Assembly: GCF_011753055.1 (NCBI RefSeq)
Contig: NZ_VWWJ01000012.1
Coordinates: 124,001 to 188,000 of the forward strand
Direction of reading: 5' to 3'
From: Burkholderia sp. Ax-1719
GTDB taxonomy: Bacteria > Pseudomonadota > Gammaproteobacteria > Burkholderiales > Burkholderiaceae
Length of the DNA stretch: 64,000 bases
Under the pieces are notes generated by a model, which saw only the letters and a list, made by a program, of their open reading frames with translations, was not told the origin of the DNA and did no database searches. The first letter of the stretch is position 1; every line of letters begins with the position of its first letter. A program made the translations under genes and the position numbers. Shown one piece after another: positions 44,095-53,486 of this stretch.

Positions 44095-47000
44095 TGCACG
44101 GTCAGTGGCAGATGCTGGGCATGCGCGGCCCCGCCCTCCCCGCGCATCCAACCATCGGGCCGGGCGGACAACATCGCGCCGGAAGCCTGCTGGTGCCCCG
44201 CCGCATCGTGGGCGGCGAGGCGATTGGCGCGTTGTTTGAATACCGCGTCGAGGCAAGCATGCGTGCGGTCATCGCTCCGACGCTCTTCGACATCGACGCG
44301 CAGAGTCGTATCGATCTCGACGCCATCATCGGCACTGAAATCGCCTTGACGATCGATCTCGAACGCGTCGACGCAAGATCTGGCAGCGGAAGGCTCAACG
44401 CAGAAAGCAGCGGCGCCGGCACGCGCCATATCAACGGGATTATTGCCGGCGCGCGCTCGCTGGGCGCCGTCGGCGATGAAGTCGTCTATGAATTCGTCGT
44501 GCGGCCGTCGTTCTGGCTCGCCACGCAGACAACAAATTCGCGCGCATTTAGCGGCCTGATCATCGACATACTTCACGATGTGATGAGCCCCTACGGCCAG
44601 CTCGATTGGCGCATCCAGACACTACCCGCGCCCCAGCGCGATTACGTGCGCCAGGCATGGGAAACCGACTGGCAATTCTTCATGCGCCTATGCGAGGAAT
44701 GGGGCTTCGTCGTCTGGTTCGAGCATGACGAACAGACACATAAGCTGGTGATTGCCGATAACGCAAGTGCGTATCGCAAGCATGAACGCGCCTATGAAAC
44801 GCTTCGCTATCACACCGGCCGCGGACACATCGATCAGGAGTACATCGAAACCCTGATTCTCAGCAGTACGGTCACGGTCGGCAAAGTGACCGTTCACGAT
44901 CATAGCTACAGGACGCCGCGCTTAAGCCCTTACGCGACTGCGCTGCGGGAAACGTACGACCAGCCGCGCAACACCCAGAACGCTGACCAGGAAATCTACG
45001 CGCGCGCGGACTTCGCGCAACCCGGCACGCGCCGCGACGCGCCCTACGATGAGAGCCAATGGCGCGACGAAGCGCGTCATCTTGCGCGCGTGAAACTGGA
45101 GGCATTACAGGGCGAAGGCCTTCGCGCGGAGGCTCGCGGTGCTCTGCGCGGCGTCGAGGCGGGAAGAACACTGTCGGTTTCGCACTATCCGTATGAGGCG
45201 GGCAACGGCGAATATCTGGTGATCGGCAGTGATCTGGATATACGCGCAACAAGCACGCTGTCCAGCACGACGCCCGAGTATGAAATCAAGGCGTCATTCA
45301 TCATGCAGCCCGTGCGCGTGCCTTATCGCATGCCGCAAACCACGCCGCGCCCGGTACTCGGGGAGGAATACGCGGTGATTGTTGGCCCGGAGAATGCTGA
45401 GCTATTTCTGGACGAATTCAATCGCGTGCTGGTGCAGTTCGATTGGGATCGTGATGGAAAATACAACGGCAAATCGTGCATCTGGGTACGGCTTGCGACG
45501 TCGTGGCAAGGCAACGGAATGGGCACCGTGACGCACGCGCGATGCGGTCAACAAGTGCTGATTGGGTACATGCACGGCGATCCGGACAGGCCGGTCGCGA
45601 TGTCCTTTGTCGTCGACGAAAACAATCGCCCGCCTTGGAAAATGCCTGCGAATCAAGCGCTAACGGGCATGGTGAGCAAGAGTCTGGGCTATGGCGCGCA
45701 GACTAACCATCTGGCGCTAGACGACACACATGGCCGCATGCAGGCGCAGCTAGCGAGCGACCACGGCAGTAGCGGGCTCAGCCTCGGGTATATCACGCGG
45801 ATCAAAGCCAATGAAGGTCGGCAGGACGCGCGCGGCGAAGGCTTCGAACTGCGTACAGACGGGCATGGTGCGATTCGAGCGGCGCTGGGGATGCTGGTGA
45901 CGTCGTGGGGTCGTCGCGGCGGCGCGGGCAAGGTCAAGGAACTGGGTGAGACCATCGGCCAGTTGACCGCCGCGCGCGACGTTCACGACGGCGCGGCGCA
46001 AGAGGCGCAACGCCACGGGGCGCAGGAGAAGCACGGCGATCAGTCCGAGGTAACGCGCGCGATGAAGGAGGCGAATGCACGGTTGAGGGGAGCGTCGGGG
46101 AATGGCGCTGCGGCCTTCCCGGAATTTGAAGCGCCTGACATTGCACTGTCGAGCGCAGCGAATGTGCATGTTGCCGCGAAAGACTGCGTGAATGTAGCGA
46201 GCGAAGGACATACGGCCTTCACCGCTGGTGGCCATTTTTCGATTGCCGCCGGCAAATCGTTGTTCGCGTCTGTGCGGGAAAAGATTGCGTTCTATGCGCA
46301 AAAGGCCGTGACGCTGGTTACGCCTGGGCCGGTTCGCATCGAATCGATCAATAGTTCGATGGCGCATTCGTCGCTCGGCGATCTGTCCTTAACCAGCACG
46401 CGCGGCATCGTGCAGATTGCGGGGAGGAATGGCGTCGATATTGCTTGCGGTGGGACGTTGTTGAGAATCCGTCCTGAAGGCATTACTGGTTTCACTGACG
46501 GCAATTTCCTGGTGCACGCGGCTAGCCATGCTACGGACAAACCGCAACCGAAGCCCGTCGATTATCCCGTTACGGCGGATAAGCCTGGCAAGCTCGCGGC
46601 GCATCATGTGCTGGTGGAGGATGGTGTTGGCTTCGCGCTTCCTGATCAACCGTATCGACTTTCGCTAGACGATGGACAGGTCATATCGGGTGCAACCAAT
46701 CATCTAGGTGAACTACAGCCCGTTACAAGTAATTTGATTGCCTTCGGGACGATCGAGCTAAGGGCACAGTGCGATCCCGATAGTGTGATTGGGAGGACCG
46801 GTATCACGGTATTCCACGATGCAAATTTTCCTCCGCCTATTGCTACGCAACCGCCTGCGCGCACGGCACAAATCGGTGGCCGGACTGTAAGAACCCCAGA
46901 AACTGGCACCACATCCGCGAACCACCCCTCCGAATACTTGAGTTGCGATCCAAATAATTTCGGATTACGAAGCTATCGCTTTATCGCAAACGGGCATGAG

Positions 47001-47948
47001 GAGCCTGTAAGCATTTACAAGCGCGACGATATTGAATATCAAGTTGCCAAATCCTATACCGACAAGATCAAAGGTACATTGCTGTCGTTAAATTGGGAAA
47101 GAATGATTGAAATTGAGCTTGATCAGGCATTCGCGATGATCGCGGAGGCTGTGGCGGGCGCGCTTACCACTGCGCTCCAGTACGGTCCCTTTTCAATTCC
47201 GAGCAACGTCTTACCAAAGATATCAATCGCAACGCCAGAGGATATCAAATATTTCAACCTTCACCCTCGCGAAACGCTCGCGGTATTCAGCGCAGATCGT
47301 TGGTCAATGATGATCGGTCAAGTGTATCTTGAAAGTGTTCTAAAAGCAGCAAGAAAGAAAATTGAAGCAGAAAAAACAAACGAAGGCGGATCTTCACGCG
47401 ACGTTCTGTCGTGGGCTGCGAGCGGCCTAGCAAAAACAATTTTTCACGAAGCCCGTCATTGTCAGCAAACTTTTTGGATTACTTCGCTATTTTTCAGCTA
47501 TCCACAAGACTATGCGCAGTATCACGGAATGGAATTTATGTTCAAGGCGGTCATAAAACCTGAACAACTGAAAGTCGCATCCACGACGCCCTTTCCCAGT
47601 GACGAACGTGTAAAAGTTGGCATACATCGTATGCTTATTTTCTACTACTGGTGGCGCGTAGCCTCGTTGAAAGACACAGCCGGTTGGGAACCGCTGGCCG
47701 GCGACTTCGATCGGATTCAGCAGGACATTTGCACGCTTCGGGGAGCGACGCCGGAGCAAGCAGCAAAGATGGCGAAGCGCGAAACTGGTTATTACACCCA
47801 CTACCACGAGGAAGATGCATTTGCGACTGAATACGCTGTTGATCAGTATTGGAATACTCCTAATGGCGCCTTCGTTCTCAACCCAGGGGTTTGCACAAAA
47901 CAATATGAGCAGCAACTCAAACAAATCGGGGTCATCGGCAATGGATAG
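44091..47948 (+). CDS. vgrG: VgrG with C-terminal HExxH (metallopeptidase-like) effector extension
   Basis: A 1285-residue T6SS spike protein. Residues about 30-430 are the gp27-like part (LFEYRVEASM, EWGFVVWFEHDE), about 430-530 the gp5 OB-fold (VLVQFDWDRDGKYNG, NGMGTVTHARCGQQVLIG), and about 680-870 the DUF2345 beta-helix (APDIALSSAANVHVAAKDC). An extension of about 400 residues follows. It carries HEARH at residues 1119-1123, the HExxH zinc-peptidase motif, and a later HYHEEDAFATEYA (1237-1249) that could supply the third ligand. It is therefore an evolved VgrG delivering a toxin. The extension is visibly AT-richer than the core, suggesting a swapped module. Confidence 0.92.
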   Translation: MMHGQWQMLGMRGPALPAHPTIGPGGQHRAGSLLVPRRIVGGEAIGALFEYRVEASMRAVIAPTLFDIDAQSRIDLDAIIGTEIALTIDLERVDARSGSGRLNAESSGAGTRHINGIIAGARSLGAVGDEVVYEFVVRPSFWLATQTTNSRAFSGLIIDILHDVMSPYGQLDWRIQTLPAPQRDYVRQAWETDWQFFMRLCEEWGFVVWFEHDEQTHKLVIADNASAYRKHERAYETLRYHTGRGHIDQEYIETLILSSTVTVGKVTVHDHSYRTPRLSPYATALRETYDQPRNTQNADQEIYARADFAQPGTRRDAPYDESQWRDEARHLARVKLEALQGEGLRAEARGALRGVEAGRTLSVSHYPYEAGNGEYLVIGSDLDIRATSTLSSTTPEYEIKASFIMQPVRVPYRMPQTTPRPVLGEEYAVIVGPENAELFLDEFNRVLVQFDWDRDGKYNGKSCIWVRLATSWQGNGMGTVTHARCGQQVLIGYMHGDPDRPVAMSFVVDENNRPPWKMPANQALTGMVSKSLGYGAQTNHLALDDTHGRMQAQLASDHGSSGLSLGYITRIKANEGRQDARGEGFELRTDGHGAIRAALGMLVTSWGRRGGAGKVKELGETIGQLTAARDVHDGAAQEAQRHGAQEKHGDQSEVTRAMKEANARLRGASGNGAAAFPEFEAPDIALSSAANVHVAAKDCVNVASEGHTAFTAGGHFSIAAGKSLFASVREKIAFYAQKAVTLVTPGPVRIESINSSMAHSSLGDLSLTSTRGIVQIAGRNGVDIACGGTLLRIRPEGITGFTDGNFLVHAASHATDKPQPKPVDYPVTADKPGKLAAHHVLVEDGVGFALPDQPYRLSLDDGQVISGATNHLGELQPVTSNLIAFGTIELRAQCDPDSVIGRTGITVFHDANFPPPIATQPPARTAQIGGRTVRTPETGTTSANHPSEYLSCDPNNFGLRSYRFIANGHEEPVSIYKRDDIEYQVAKSYTDKIKGTLLSLNWERMIEIELDQAFAMIAEAVAGALTTALQYGPFSIPSNVLPKISIATPEDIKYFNLHPRETLAVFSADRWSMMIGQVYLESVLKAARKKIEAEKTNEGGSSRDVLSWAASGLAKTIFHEARHCQQTFWITSLFFSYPQDYAQYHGMEFMFKAVIKPEQLKVASTTPFPSDERVKVGIHRMLIFYYWWRVASLKDTAGWEPLAGDFDRIQQDICTLRGATPEQAAKMAKRETGYYTHYHEEDAFATEYAVDQYWNTPNGAFVLNPGVCTKQYEQQLKQIGVIGNG

Positions 47949-48600
47949 GCAACTAACAAGACAAGAGAAAGCAACACTGTTTGATGTGCTTGAAGTAGCT
48001 ATGCGAGTACTTCGAGATGGTAAGAGCAGCTTCGAAGAAAACTCCAGATTCGGAAAGCAGATACGGAGAAATAACTGGTATGGGTCGCAAACTCGCGAAG
48101 ATTTAGTTTTTAAAAATGATAATATTCCTAGAGCGGAGATTCTGGTAACTACGCAAGACGATCCGCTTGACTACACAGATGATCGAAATGCCGTTCCAAT
48201 TATTCCATCGGAATTTGAAGCGCACTTCGCTTCTCCTGTTACTGGAGTCTCGATTGACGAAATAAAAAACGCTTTAAACGTTGAGGACTTCTGGGCGGAT
48301 GAAAGCGGACATAAATATGTTTATCCTCCGGGCGGCCTGCAAATCTCCCCTCGCGGGACCGTCTTTTCGTACCGATATAGTGCAAAGCAGACTTCAGAGA
48401 TGCGATTCGAGGTCACCGCTTCTATTACTTATCTCGCGCCAGACAAGACAGACGCTTCTGATGGCGTCCGTTGGCTTAATAACATCACTCTGACGCGCGA
48501 CTACCCATACCTCACGCCAGAGATGCGCAAACAAAAGCGCGAAGAAGCGACAGCGCGCGGGCAGGCTGCATATGGTCAAAGCAAGGGTACAAGCCAATGA
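47815..48600 (+). CDS. Candidate periplasmic immunity protein to the VgrG effector
   Basis: A 261-residue protein starting inside vgrG in another frame; 134 bases overlap. The overlapping part encodes a good signal peptide (LRLNTLLISIGILLMAPSFS, cleavage after QGFA). The mature part, about 230 residues, begins with a polar linker (NNMSSNSNKSGSS) and a helix (LTRQEKATLFDVLEVAMRVL). It ends with beta-rich segments and a basic tail. Position directly after an effector gene, export and low GC fit an immunity protein acting in the periplasm. GAGGAAG lies 47808-47814, close to the ATG 47815; TTG at 47821 has better spacing. Translation from a Met near 47941 would give a cytosolic form. I know no family. 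Confidence 0.7.
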   Translation: MHLRLNTLLISIGILLMAPSFSTQGFAQNNMSSNSNKSGSSAMDRQLTRQEKATLFDVLEVAMRVLRDGKSSFEENSRFGKQIRRNNWYGSQTREDLVFKNDNIPRAEILVTTQDDPLDYTDDRNAVPIIPSEFEAHFASPVTGVSIDEIKNALNVEDFWADESGHKYVYPPGGLQISPRGTVFSYRYSAKQTSEMRFEVTASITYLAPDKTDASDGVRWLNNITLTRDYPYLTPEMRKQKREEATARGQAAYGQSKGTSQ

Positions 48601-48652
48601 GAAAGCTTGCTCACTTCGATTCGACCATTGCCGATTTATTTCCTAATTTTGC

Positions 48653-49402
48653 TCAAACCTTCCCCGCCAGATGAAACCGCGACGCCGCGTGCCACAACTG
48701 CACTGACGTCGCCACCACTTCGCCCACCCACGTACGGCGCTCGACCATCAAACACGGCTCGCCGATTTCGATATCCAGGTGATGGCGCACATAGGCCTCG
48801 GGCTTACGTGCATAGATGCGAAACTCCGCGCGCTGTATCGGCGCGAGACGCACCATGTAATGATTCGGCGTTTCGCTCGTAAAATCGTGCTGTAAATACA
48901 GAGGAAACAGCGTCGGATTCACAAATCGGTCTTCATACTGAATCGCCTCGCCTTCCTCGAAATGCACGATGCGCGAGTGAAACACAGGCCCGTGCGCCAC
49001 ACCCAGCGAAGCAAGCGCGGCCGCATCGTCGCTAGTTTGCAGCGCAAGCACCCGCGCCGTGTGCCGATGCCCGCGCGCCGCAATTTCATCGGCGATATTG
49101 CGGATCTCAAGCACCGTCGATTCATAGTCGCGCGGCGCGACGAAGGTGCCCGATCCCTGCACGCGCGTCAGCACGCCTTCGTTCGTGAGTTCGCGCAGCG
49201 CGCGCGACACGGTCATGCGCGCGACGCCAAACTCTTTCACCAGCACCGTTTCAGACGGAATCGCATCGCCCGGCTTCCAGGTGCCGTTTTCGACACGCTC
49301 CAGCACGTATCGTTTGATCTGCTCGTAAGGCGGCGCCGTGCGGCGGGTCGTGGCGGTGCGGCGCGTATCGGCGGCGGCGAGCGTTGTGGCGTCGAAGTTC
49401 AT
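48653..49402 (-). CDS. GntR/HutC-family transcriptional regulator
   Basis: A 249-residue HutC-branch regulator. The N-terminal winged helix covers about residues 25-95 (PGDAIPSETVLVKEFGVARM, TVSRALRELTNEGVLTRVQG). The C-terminal UTRA ligand domain covers about 115-245, with HSRIVHFEEGEAIQYEDRFV. In histidine utilisation such proteins bind urocanate. Here it ends a six-gene operon with an amino-acid importer and an unusual lyase-family protein, so the effector is probably the importer's substrate or a product of it. A HutC-like palindrome lies before the first gene (54411). Confidence 0.93.
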   Translation of the reverse strand: MNFDATTLAAADTRRTATTRRTAPPYEQIKRYVLERVENGTWKPGDAIPSETVLVKEFGVARMTVSRALRELTNEGVLTRVQGSGTFVAPRDYESTVLEIRNIADEIAARGHRHTARVLALQTSDDAAALASLGVAHGPVFHSRIVHFEEGEAIQYEDRFVNPTLFPLYLQHDFTSETPNHYMVRLAPIQRAEFRIYARKPEAYVRHHLDIEIGEPCLMVERRTWVGEVVATSVQLWHAASRFHLAGKV

Positions 49403-49429
49403 CGTCGTGGCGGCGCGGTGCGTGGTGCG

Positions 49430-51049
49430 TCAGTGTCCGACCGCGTCGGCCAGCGCGTCATTAGCCGATGGCGCTGCGCCTGACGCAACTTCATGCAACG
49501 CGGGCTGCGGCGCACACGCCGGGCGCTCGATCGGCAAATGCGCGTCGAGCGGTCCCGGCAGCGGCGGCGGCCCGCCATCGGCGATCATGCGGAAGGCCAC
49601 CGACATATCGCCCGCCAGCGGGCGATCGTCGCCATAAGTCGGCAACACGGTGCGAATGCGGCCATAGAGCGCCTCCGTGTAGGGCGCGCGAATGGCATCG
49701 ACGGGTTGCAGGTCGTACGCTTGCGCAGCGGCCAGCAATTCGATGCCGAGAATGCGGCTGCTGTTCTCGATCACGGCCAGCGCCTTGAGCGCGGCTGGCG
49801 TGGCGTGGCACAGGTGATCTTCCTGGAGGCCCGAGGTCACGCCGCCGTCGAGGCTCGCAGGCGCGGCGTCGCGACGGTTCTGCGCGACCAGCGAGGCCGC
49901 CGTGTACTGCGCGATCATAAAGCCCGAACGCGTGCCGCCCGCGTGCGCGAGGAACGCGGGCAGGCCGCTCACGAGTGGGTTGACGAGGCGGTCAAGGCGG
50001 CGCTCGGCCATCGCCGCAACCTGAGCGACGGCGGCGGCGAGGCTATCCATCGCCAGCGCGATGGACGCGCCCACCGCGTGCGCCTGCGAGAACACCTGCG
50101 GCGCGTCCGGCGTGCCGTCGACGATGGGGTTGTCGGTGACGGACGCCAGTTCGCGGTTCACCACTTCGGCGGTGGCCGCGAGCACGTCGCGCGCTGCGCC
50201 ATGCACGTGCGGAATCGTGCGCATGCTCAACGGGTCCTGCGTGCGGCGGCCAAGCGCGGCGGCCAGCAGCCCGCTATCGGCGAGCGCCGCGCGCATGCGC
50301 TCGCCAACCTGCGCGAGACCCGGCGAGACACGATAAGCAAGCGACTGCGCATCGAACGCGGCCATCTGCCCGCCGAGATTTTCGAAGCTCATCGCCGCCA
50401 CGGCGTCGGCCCAGTCGAGCAGACGTTGCGCGCGTTCCAGCGCCAGCGCGGCCAGGCCCGTCACGCAGGGCGTGCCGTTCACGAGGCTCAAGCCTTCCTT
50501 CGCCTGCAGCGCGAGCGGTTGCAGGCCGAGCCGTTCGAGCGCTTCTGCGCCGCTCAATCGCTCGCCATGCCAACGGACATGGCCTGCGCCCACGCAAACG
50601 AGCGCAATATGCGCCATGTGGCTCAGATAGCCCACCGAGCCGAACGCCGGCACTTCGGGCAGGCAATCGGCTTCGAGTAGCGCTTCCAGTTGCGCGACCA
50701 GTTCCACGCGCACGCCCGAATGGCCGTGAGCGAAGTTATTGATTGCGGCCGCCATGATTGCGCGCGTTTCCTGCGCGCCCAGTGGCGTGCCCACGCCTAC
50801 CGCGTGGCTCATCAGGATATTGTGCGAGAGATCGTGTTGCTCAGCTGGCGACACCACCACGTCGCACAGCGCGCCCACGCCCGTATTCACGCCATAGGCG
50901 CGAATGCCGCGCACGACGATCTGCTCAACCAGTTCGCGCGCCGCGCGAATGCGCGCGCGGGCCTCATCGGCGAGTTGCAACGGCGCGCCCGCAGCAACGG
51001 CGGCGATATCGCGCCACACGAGCGGGCGTTCGGAACGGATGACGGCCAT
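49430..51049 (-). CDS. Histidine ammonia-lyase-family protein lacking the MIO Ala-Ser-Gly
   Basis: A 539-residue member of the aromatic amino-acid lyase superfamily. Conserved parts are YGVNTGVG with Tyr52, SLVNGTPCVTG, QDPLSMRTIPHVHG and GLQEDHL. In active enzymes GSVGASGDL supplies Ala-Ser-Gly that cyclises to the MIO electrophile. Here the same place reads GSVGYLSHMAH (residues 137-147). Aligning the flanks shows a clean three-residue loss of ASG. No frameshift is seen and the rest is well kept, so this looks like a stable variant that cannot use MIO chemistry. It may be a different enzyme or a binding protein. The tail after 500 is Pro/Ala-rich. Operon partners are an amino-acid importer and HutC. 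Confidence 0.93.
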   Translation of the reverse strand: MAVIRSERPLVWRDIAAVAAGAPLQLADEARARIRAARELVEQIVVRGIRAYGVNTGVGALCDVVVSPAEQHDLSHNILMSHAVGVGTPLGAQETRAIMAAAINNFAHGHSGVRVELVAQLEALLEADCLPEVPAFGSVGYLSHMAHIALVCVGAGHVRWHGERLSGAEALERLGLQPLALQAKEGLSLVNGTPCVTGLAALALERAQRLLDWADAVAAMSFENLGGQMAAFDAQSLAYRVSPGLAQVGERMRAALADSGLLAAALGRRTQDPLSMRTIPHVHGAARDVLAATAEVVNRELASVTDNPIVDGTPDAPQVFSQAHAVGASIALAMDSLAAAVAQVAAMAERRLDRLVNPLVSGLPAFLAHAGGTRSGFMIAQYTAASLVAQNRRDAAPASLDGGVTSGLQEDHLCHATPAALKALAVIENSSRILGIELLAAAQAYDLQPVDAIRAPYTEALYGRIRTVLPTYGDDRPLAGDMSVAFRMIADGGPPPLPGPLDAHLPIERPACAPQPALHEVASGAAPSANDALADAVGH

Positions 51050-51093
51050 GTTCAGGATACCTTGCTATTTGCGAATTTCGTTGTAACGCGTGT

Positions 51094-51885
51094 TCAGTGT
51101 GCGTTGCGATCCTGGTGGCTCGATACGAACTGGCGGAAGCGCTCCGACTTCAGTTCGCCGAACACTTCCTGCGGCGTGCCGTCCGCATCAACAAGTCCCT
51201 GATGCAGGAACATCACGCGATTCGATACATGCTTCGCGAAGCCCATCTCGTGCGTGACAACCAGCATCGTGCGGCCTTCTTCCGCGAGCGCGCGCATCAC
51301 GCGCAGCACTTCGCCCACGAGTTCGGGGTCAAGCGCGGAGGTCGGTTCGTCGAACAGCATGACCTTCGGATGCATCGCCAGCGCGCGGGCAATCGCCACG
51401 CGCTGCTGCTGGCCACCCGAAAGATGCGCAGGATAGTGGCCGCGTTTATCGGCCAGGCCCACCTTGGCGAGCAACGCTTCGCCTTCTTCGATCGCTTCGG
51501 CGCGGCTGCGTTTGAGCACGCGCATCGGCCCTTCGATGAGGTTTTCCATCACGGTCATATGCGACCAGAGATTGAAGTTCTGGAACACCATGCCAAGTTG
51601 CGAGCGCACGCGGTCCACCTGACGGCGATCTTCCGGCTGCAGCTTGCCATCGCGGCGACGCTTCATCTTGAGCGCTTCGCCTTCGAGCGCGACGGTGCCG
51701 TCGTCGGGCATTTCCAGCAGGTTCAGGCAGCGCAGGAACGTGCTCTTGCCCGAACCGCTCGCGCCGAGAATCGAAATGACGTCGCCTTTGTGCGCGTCGA
51801 GCGAGATGCCCTTCAGGACGTGATGATCGCCAAAGGACTTGTGAATGTTCCTGACGGACAGGGCGACCGGTGCGGCTGCGTTCAT
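51094..51885 (-). CDS. Polar amino acid ABC transporter, ATP-binding protein
   Basis: A 263-residue HisP/GlnQ-type ATPase. Walker A is GASGSGKSTFLRCLN, the signature is LSGGQQQRVAIARALA and Walker B is VMLFDEPTSALDPE. It powers import by the two permeases encoded upstream in the operon. The RRRDGKLQPEDRRQ stretch near residue 75 is a short insertion typical of the HisP group. It begins 34 bases after the HisM-like permease gene. Confidence 0.96.
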   Translation of the reverse strand: MNAAAPVALSVRNIHKSFGDHHVLKGISLDAHKGDVISILGASGSGKSTFLRCLNLLEMPDDGTVALEGEALKMKRRRDGKLQPEDRRQVDRVRSQLGMVFQNFNLWSHMTVMENLIEGPMRVLKRSRAEAIEEGEALLAKVGLADKRGHYPAHLSGGQQQRVAIARALAMHPKVMLFDEPTSALDPELVGEVLRVMRALAEEGRTMLVVTHEMGFAKHVSNRVMFLHQGLVDADGTPQEVFGELKSERFRQFVSSHQDRNAH

Positions 51886-51918
51886 GGATAACTCCGTAAA
51901 TTCGATCAGGACAGCCGT

Positions 51919-52665
51919 TCAGGAGGCGGCGCGAGGGGTTTCGAGCGACGTCAGCTTGCGCGCGGGTGCGCTGGGCGCGGCGCGCAGATGGCGCGACAGT
52001 CGCTTTTCCAGCAGGCCGATCAGTCGAACGATGATGAAGTTGAGCGCGAGATAGATCAGCGCCGCACAGGTGAACACCTCAGTCGTGCGATAGGTTTGCT
52101 GAATGATCTGCTGCGCCACGCCAGTCACTTCCCAGACCGTCACGAGACTCGCGAGCGCGGTGGACTTCACCAGCAGCACGGCTTCGGTCGAGTAGGCGGG
52201 CAGGCACTGGCGCAAGGCGATTGGGCCGATCACGCGGCGCAGCAGTGAAAAGCCCGAGAGCCCGATCGAATACCCCGCCTCGATCTGGCCAACCGGCACG
52301 GCCATCAGACCGCCGCGAATGATTTCCGCCGTGTAGCCCGCCGTGCACAGCGCGAGCGACAGCACGGCGCAGACATAAGGTTCGCGCAAGACCGGCCACA
52401 GAAAGCTCTCGCGAATCACGCCAAATTGGCCCAGGCCGTAATAGACGAGAAACATCTGGATCAGCAGCGGCGAGCCGCGAAACACCAGGATATACGCGCG
52501 TGCGAAGCGGTTGGGCAGCCAGTGCGGCGAGACGCGCATGGCCACGATCACGAGCGAGAGCAGACCGCCCAGCACGAGCGAGGCGAAGAACAGTTCGAGC
52601 GTGGTCGGCACGGCTGCGATCAACTGGCGCAGCGTGTCGAGCAGGAAGTCGATGTCGATATGCAT
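51919..52665 (-). CDS. Polar amino acid ABC transporter permease (HisM-like)
   Basis: A 248-residue permease with about five membrane segments and the family EAA loop (GQIEAGYSIGLSGFSLLRRV). The motif FRGSPLLIQMFLVYYGL is typical of the HisMQ group. The ATG at 52665 (MHIDIDFLLD) fits the family start; the frame opens at 52725 but that would overlap the other permease gene. It forms a heterodimer with the product of 52685-53407. Together they import a polar amino acid such as histidine, arginine or a derivative. Confidence 0.93.
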   Translation of the reverse strand: MHIDIDFLLDTLRQLIAAVPTTLELFFASLVLGGLLSLVIVAMRVSPHWLPNRFARAYILVFRGSPLLIQMFLVYYGLGQFGVIRESFLWPVLREPYVCAVLSLALCTAGYTAEIIRGGLMAVPVGQIEAGYSIGLSGFSLLRRVIGPIALRQCLPAYSTEAVLLVKSTALASLVTVWEVTGVAQQIIQQTYRTTEVFTCAALIYLALNFIIVRLIGLLEKRLSRHLRAAPSAPARKLTSLETPRAAS

Positions 52666-52684
52666 GTCGGAATCCGCGGCAGGT

Positions 52685-53407
52685 TCAGTTACGCGCGAAA
52701 TTGCGCTTGAAGGAGCGGGCCACATACGCTTCCGCGCGGCCGAAAATGCGGTTCGACACGCCCGTCATCGCCAGATACAGCGCGCCGCCAGCAACGAAGA
52801 AGAGGAAGTATTGGTGCGTCGAACCTGCGGCCACCTGACTTGCGCGCAGCAATTCAGCAAGACCCGTGACGGAAATCAGTGCGGAGTCCTTGAGACTCAA
52901 TTGCCACACGTTGCCGATGCCAGGCAATGCGAAGCGGAATACCTGCGGAATCAGGATCCGTCGCGCCATCGTCAGCATCGGCATGCCGATCGCGCGTGCG
53001 GCTTCGAGTTCGCCGCGCGACACCGCCAGCACCGCGGCGCGATAGACCTCGGCCTGATACGCGCCCGAAATCATGCCCACGGCAACCGCGCCAATCGCAA
53101 ACGGCGGCACGCCGACAAAGCCATCGGCGCCAAACAGTTGACCGATGCTGGTCACGAGCGCCGATCCGCCGAAGTAGAACAGATAGATGACGAGCAGCTC
53201 GGGCACGCCGCGAAACACGGTGGTATAGCAATCGCCGATGATGCGCAGCACGCGAAAGCGCGAGAGCTTGGCTGCCGCGATCAGGCCGCCGAACACCGCA
53301 CCCAGCGCGAGCGCCGCGATGGTGAGCACGACCGTCATGAGTGCGCCGAGCAGCAGCACGCCGCCCCAGCCCTCGGCGCCGAAGCCGAGCATTTCGATCA
53401 CTGACAT
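52685..53407 (-). CDS. Polar amino acid ABC transporter permease (HisQ-like)
   Basis: A 240-residue permease of the HisMQ family. FRGVPELLVIYLFYFGG is the pore-helix motif, and the EAA loop is RGELEAARAIGMPMLTMARR. About five membrane helices. It is the second gene of the operon, 79 bases after the binding-protein gene, and pairs with the HisM-like permease 19 bases downstream. Confidence 0.94.
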   Translation of the reverse strand: MSVIEMLGFGAEGWGGVLLLGALMTVVLTIAALALGAVFGGLIAAAKLSRFRVLRIIGDCYTTVFRGVPELLVIYLFYFGGSALVTSIGQLFGADGFVGVPPFAIGAVAVGMISGAYQAEVYRAAVLAVSRGELEAARAIGMPMLTMARRILIPQVFRFALPGIGNVWQLSLKDSALISVTGLAELLRASQVAAGSTHQYFLFFVAGGALYLAMTGVSNRIFGRAEAYVARSFKRNFARN

Positions 53408-53486
53408 GATGACTACCTCGAACGAACAAGCGGGATCAGGCGCGGGAGGCCTCGCGTTTCAGGCCTCCCGAAAAATGCCCGTGGAA

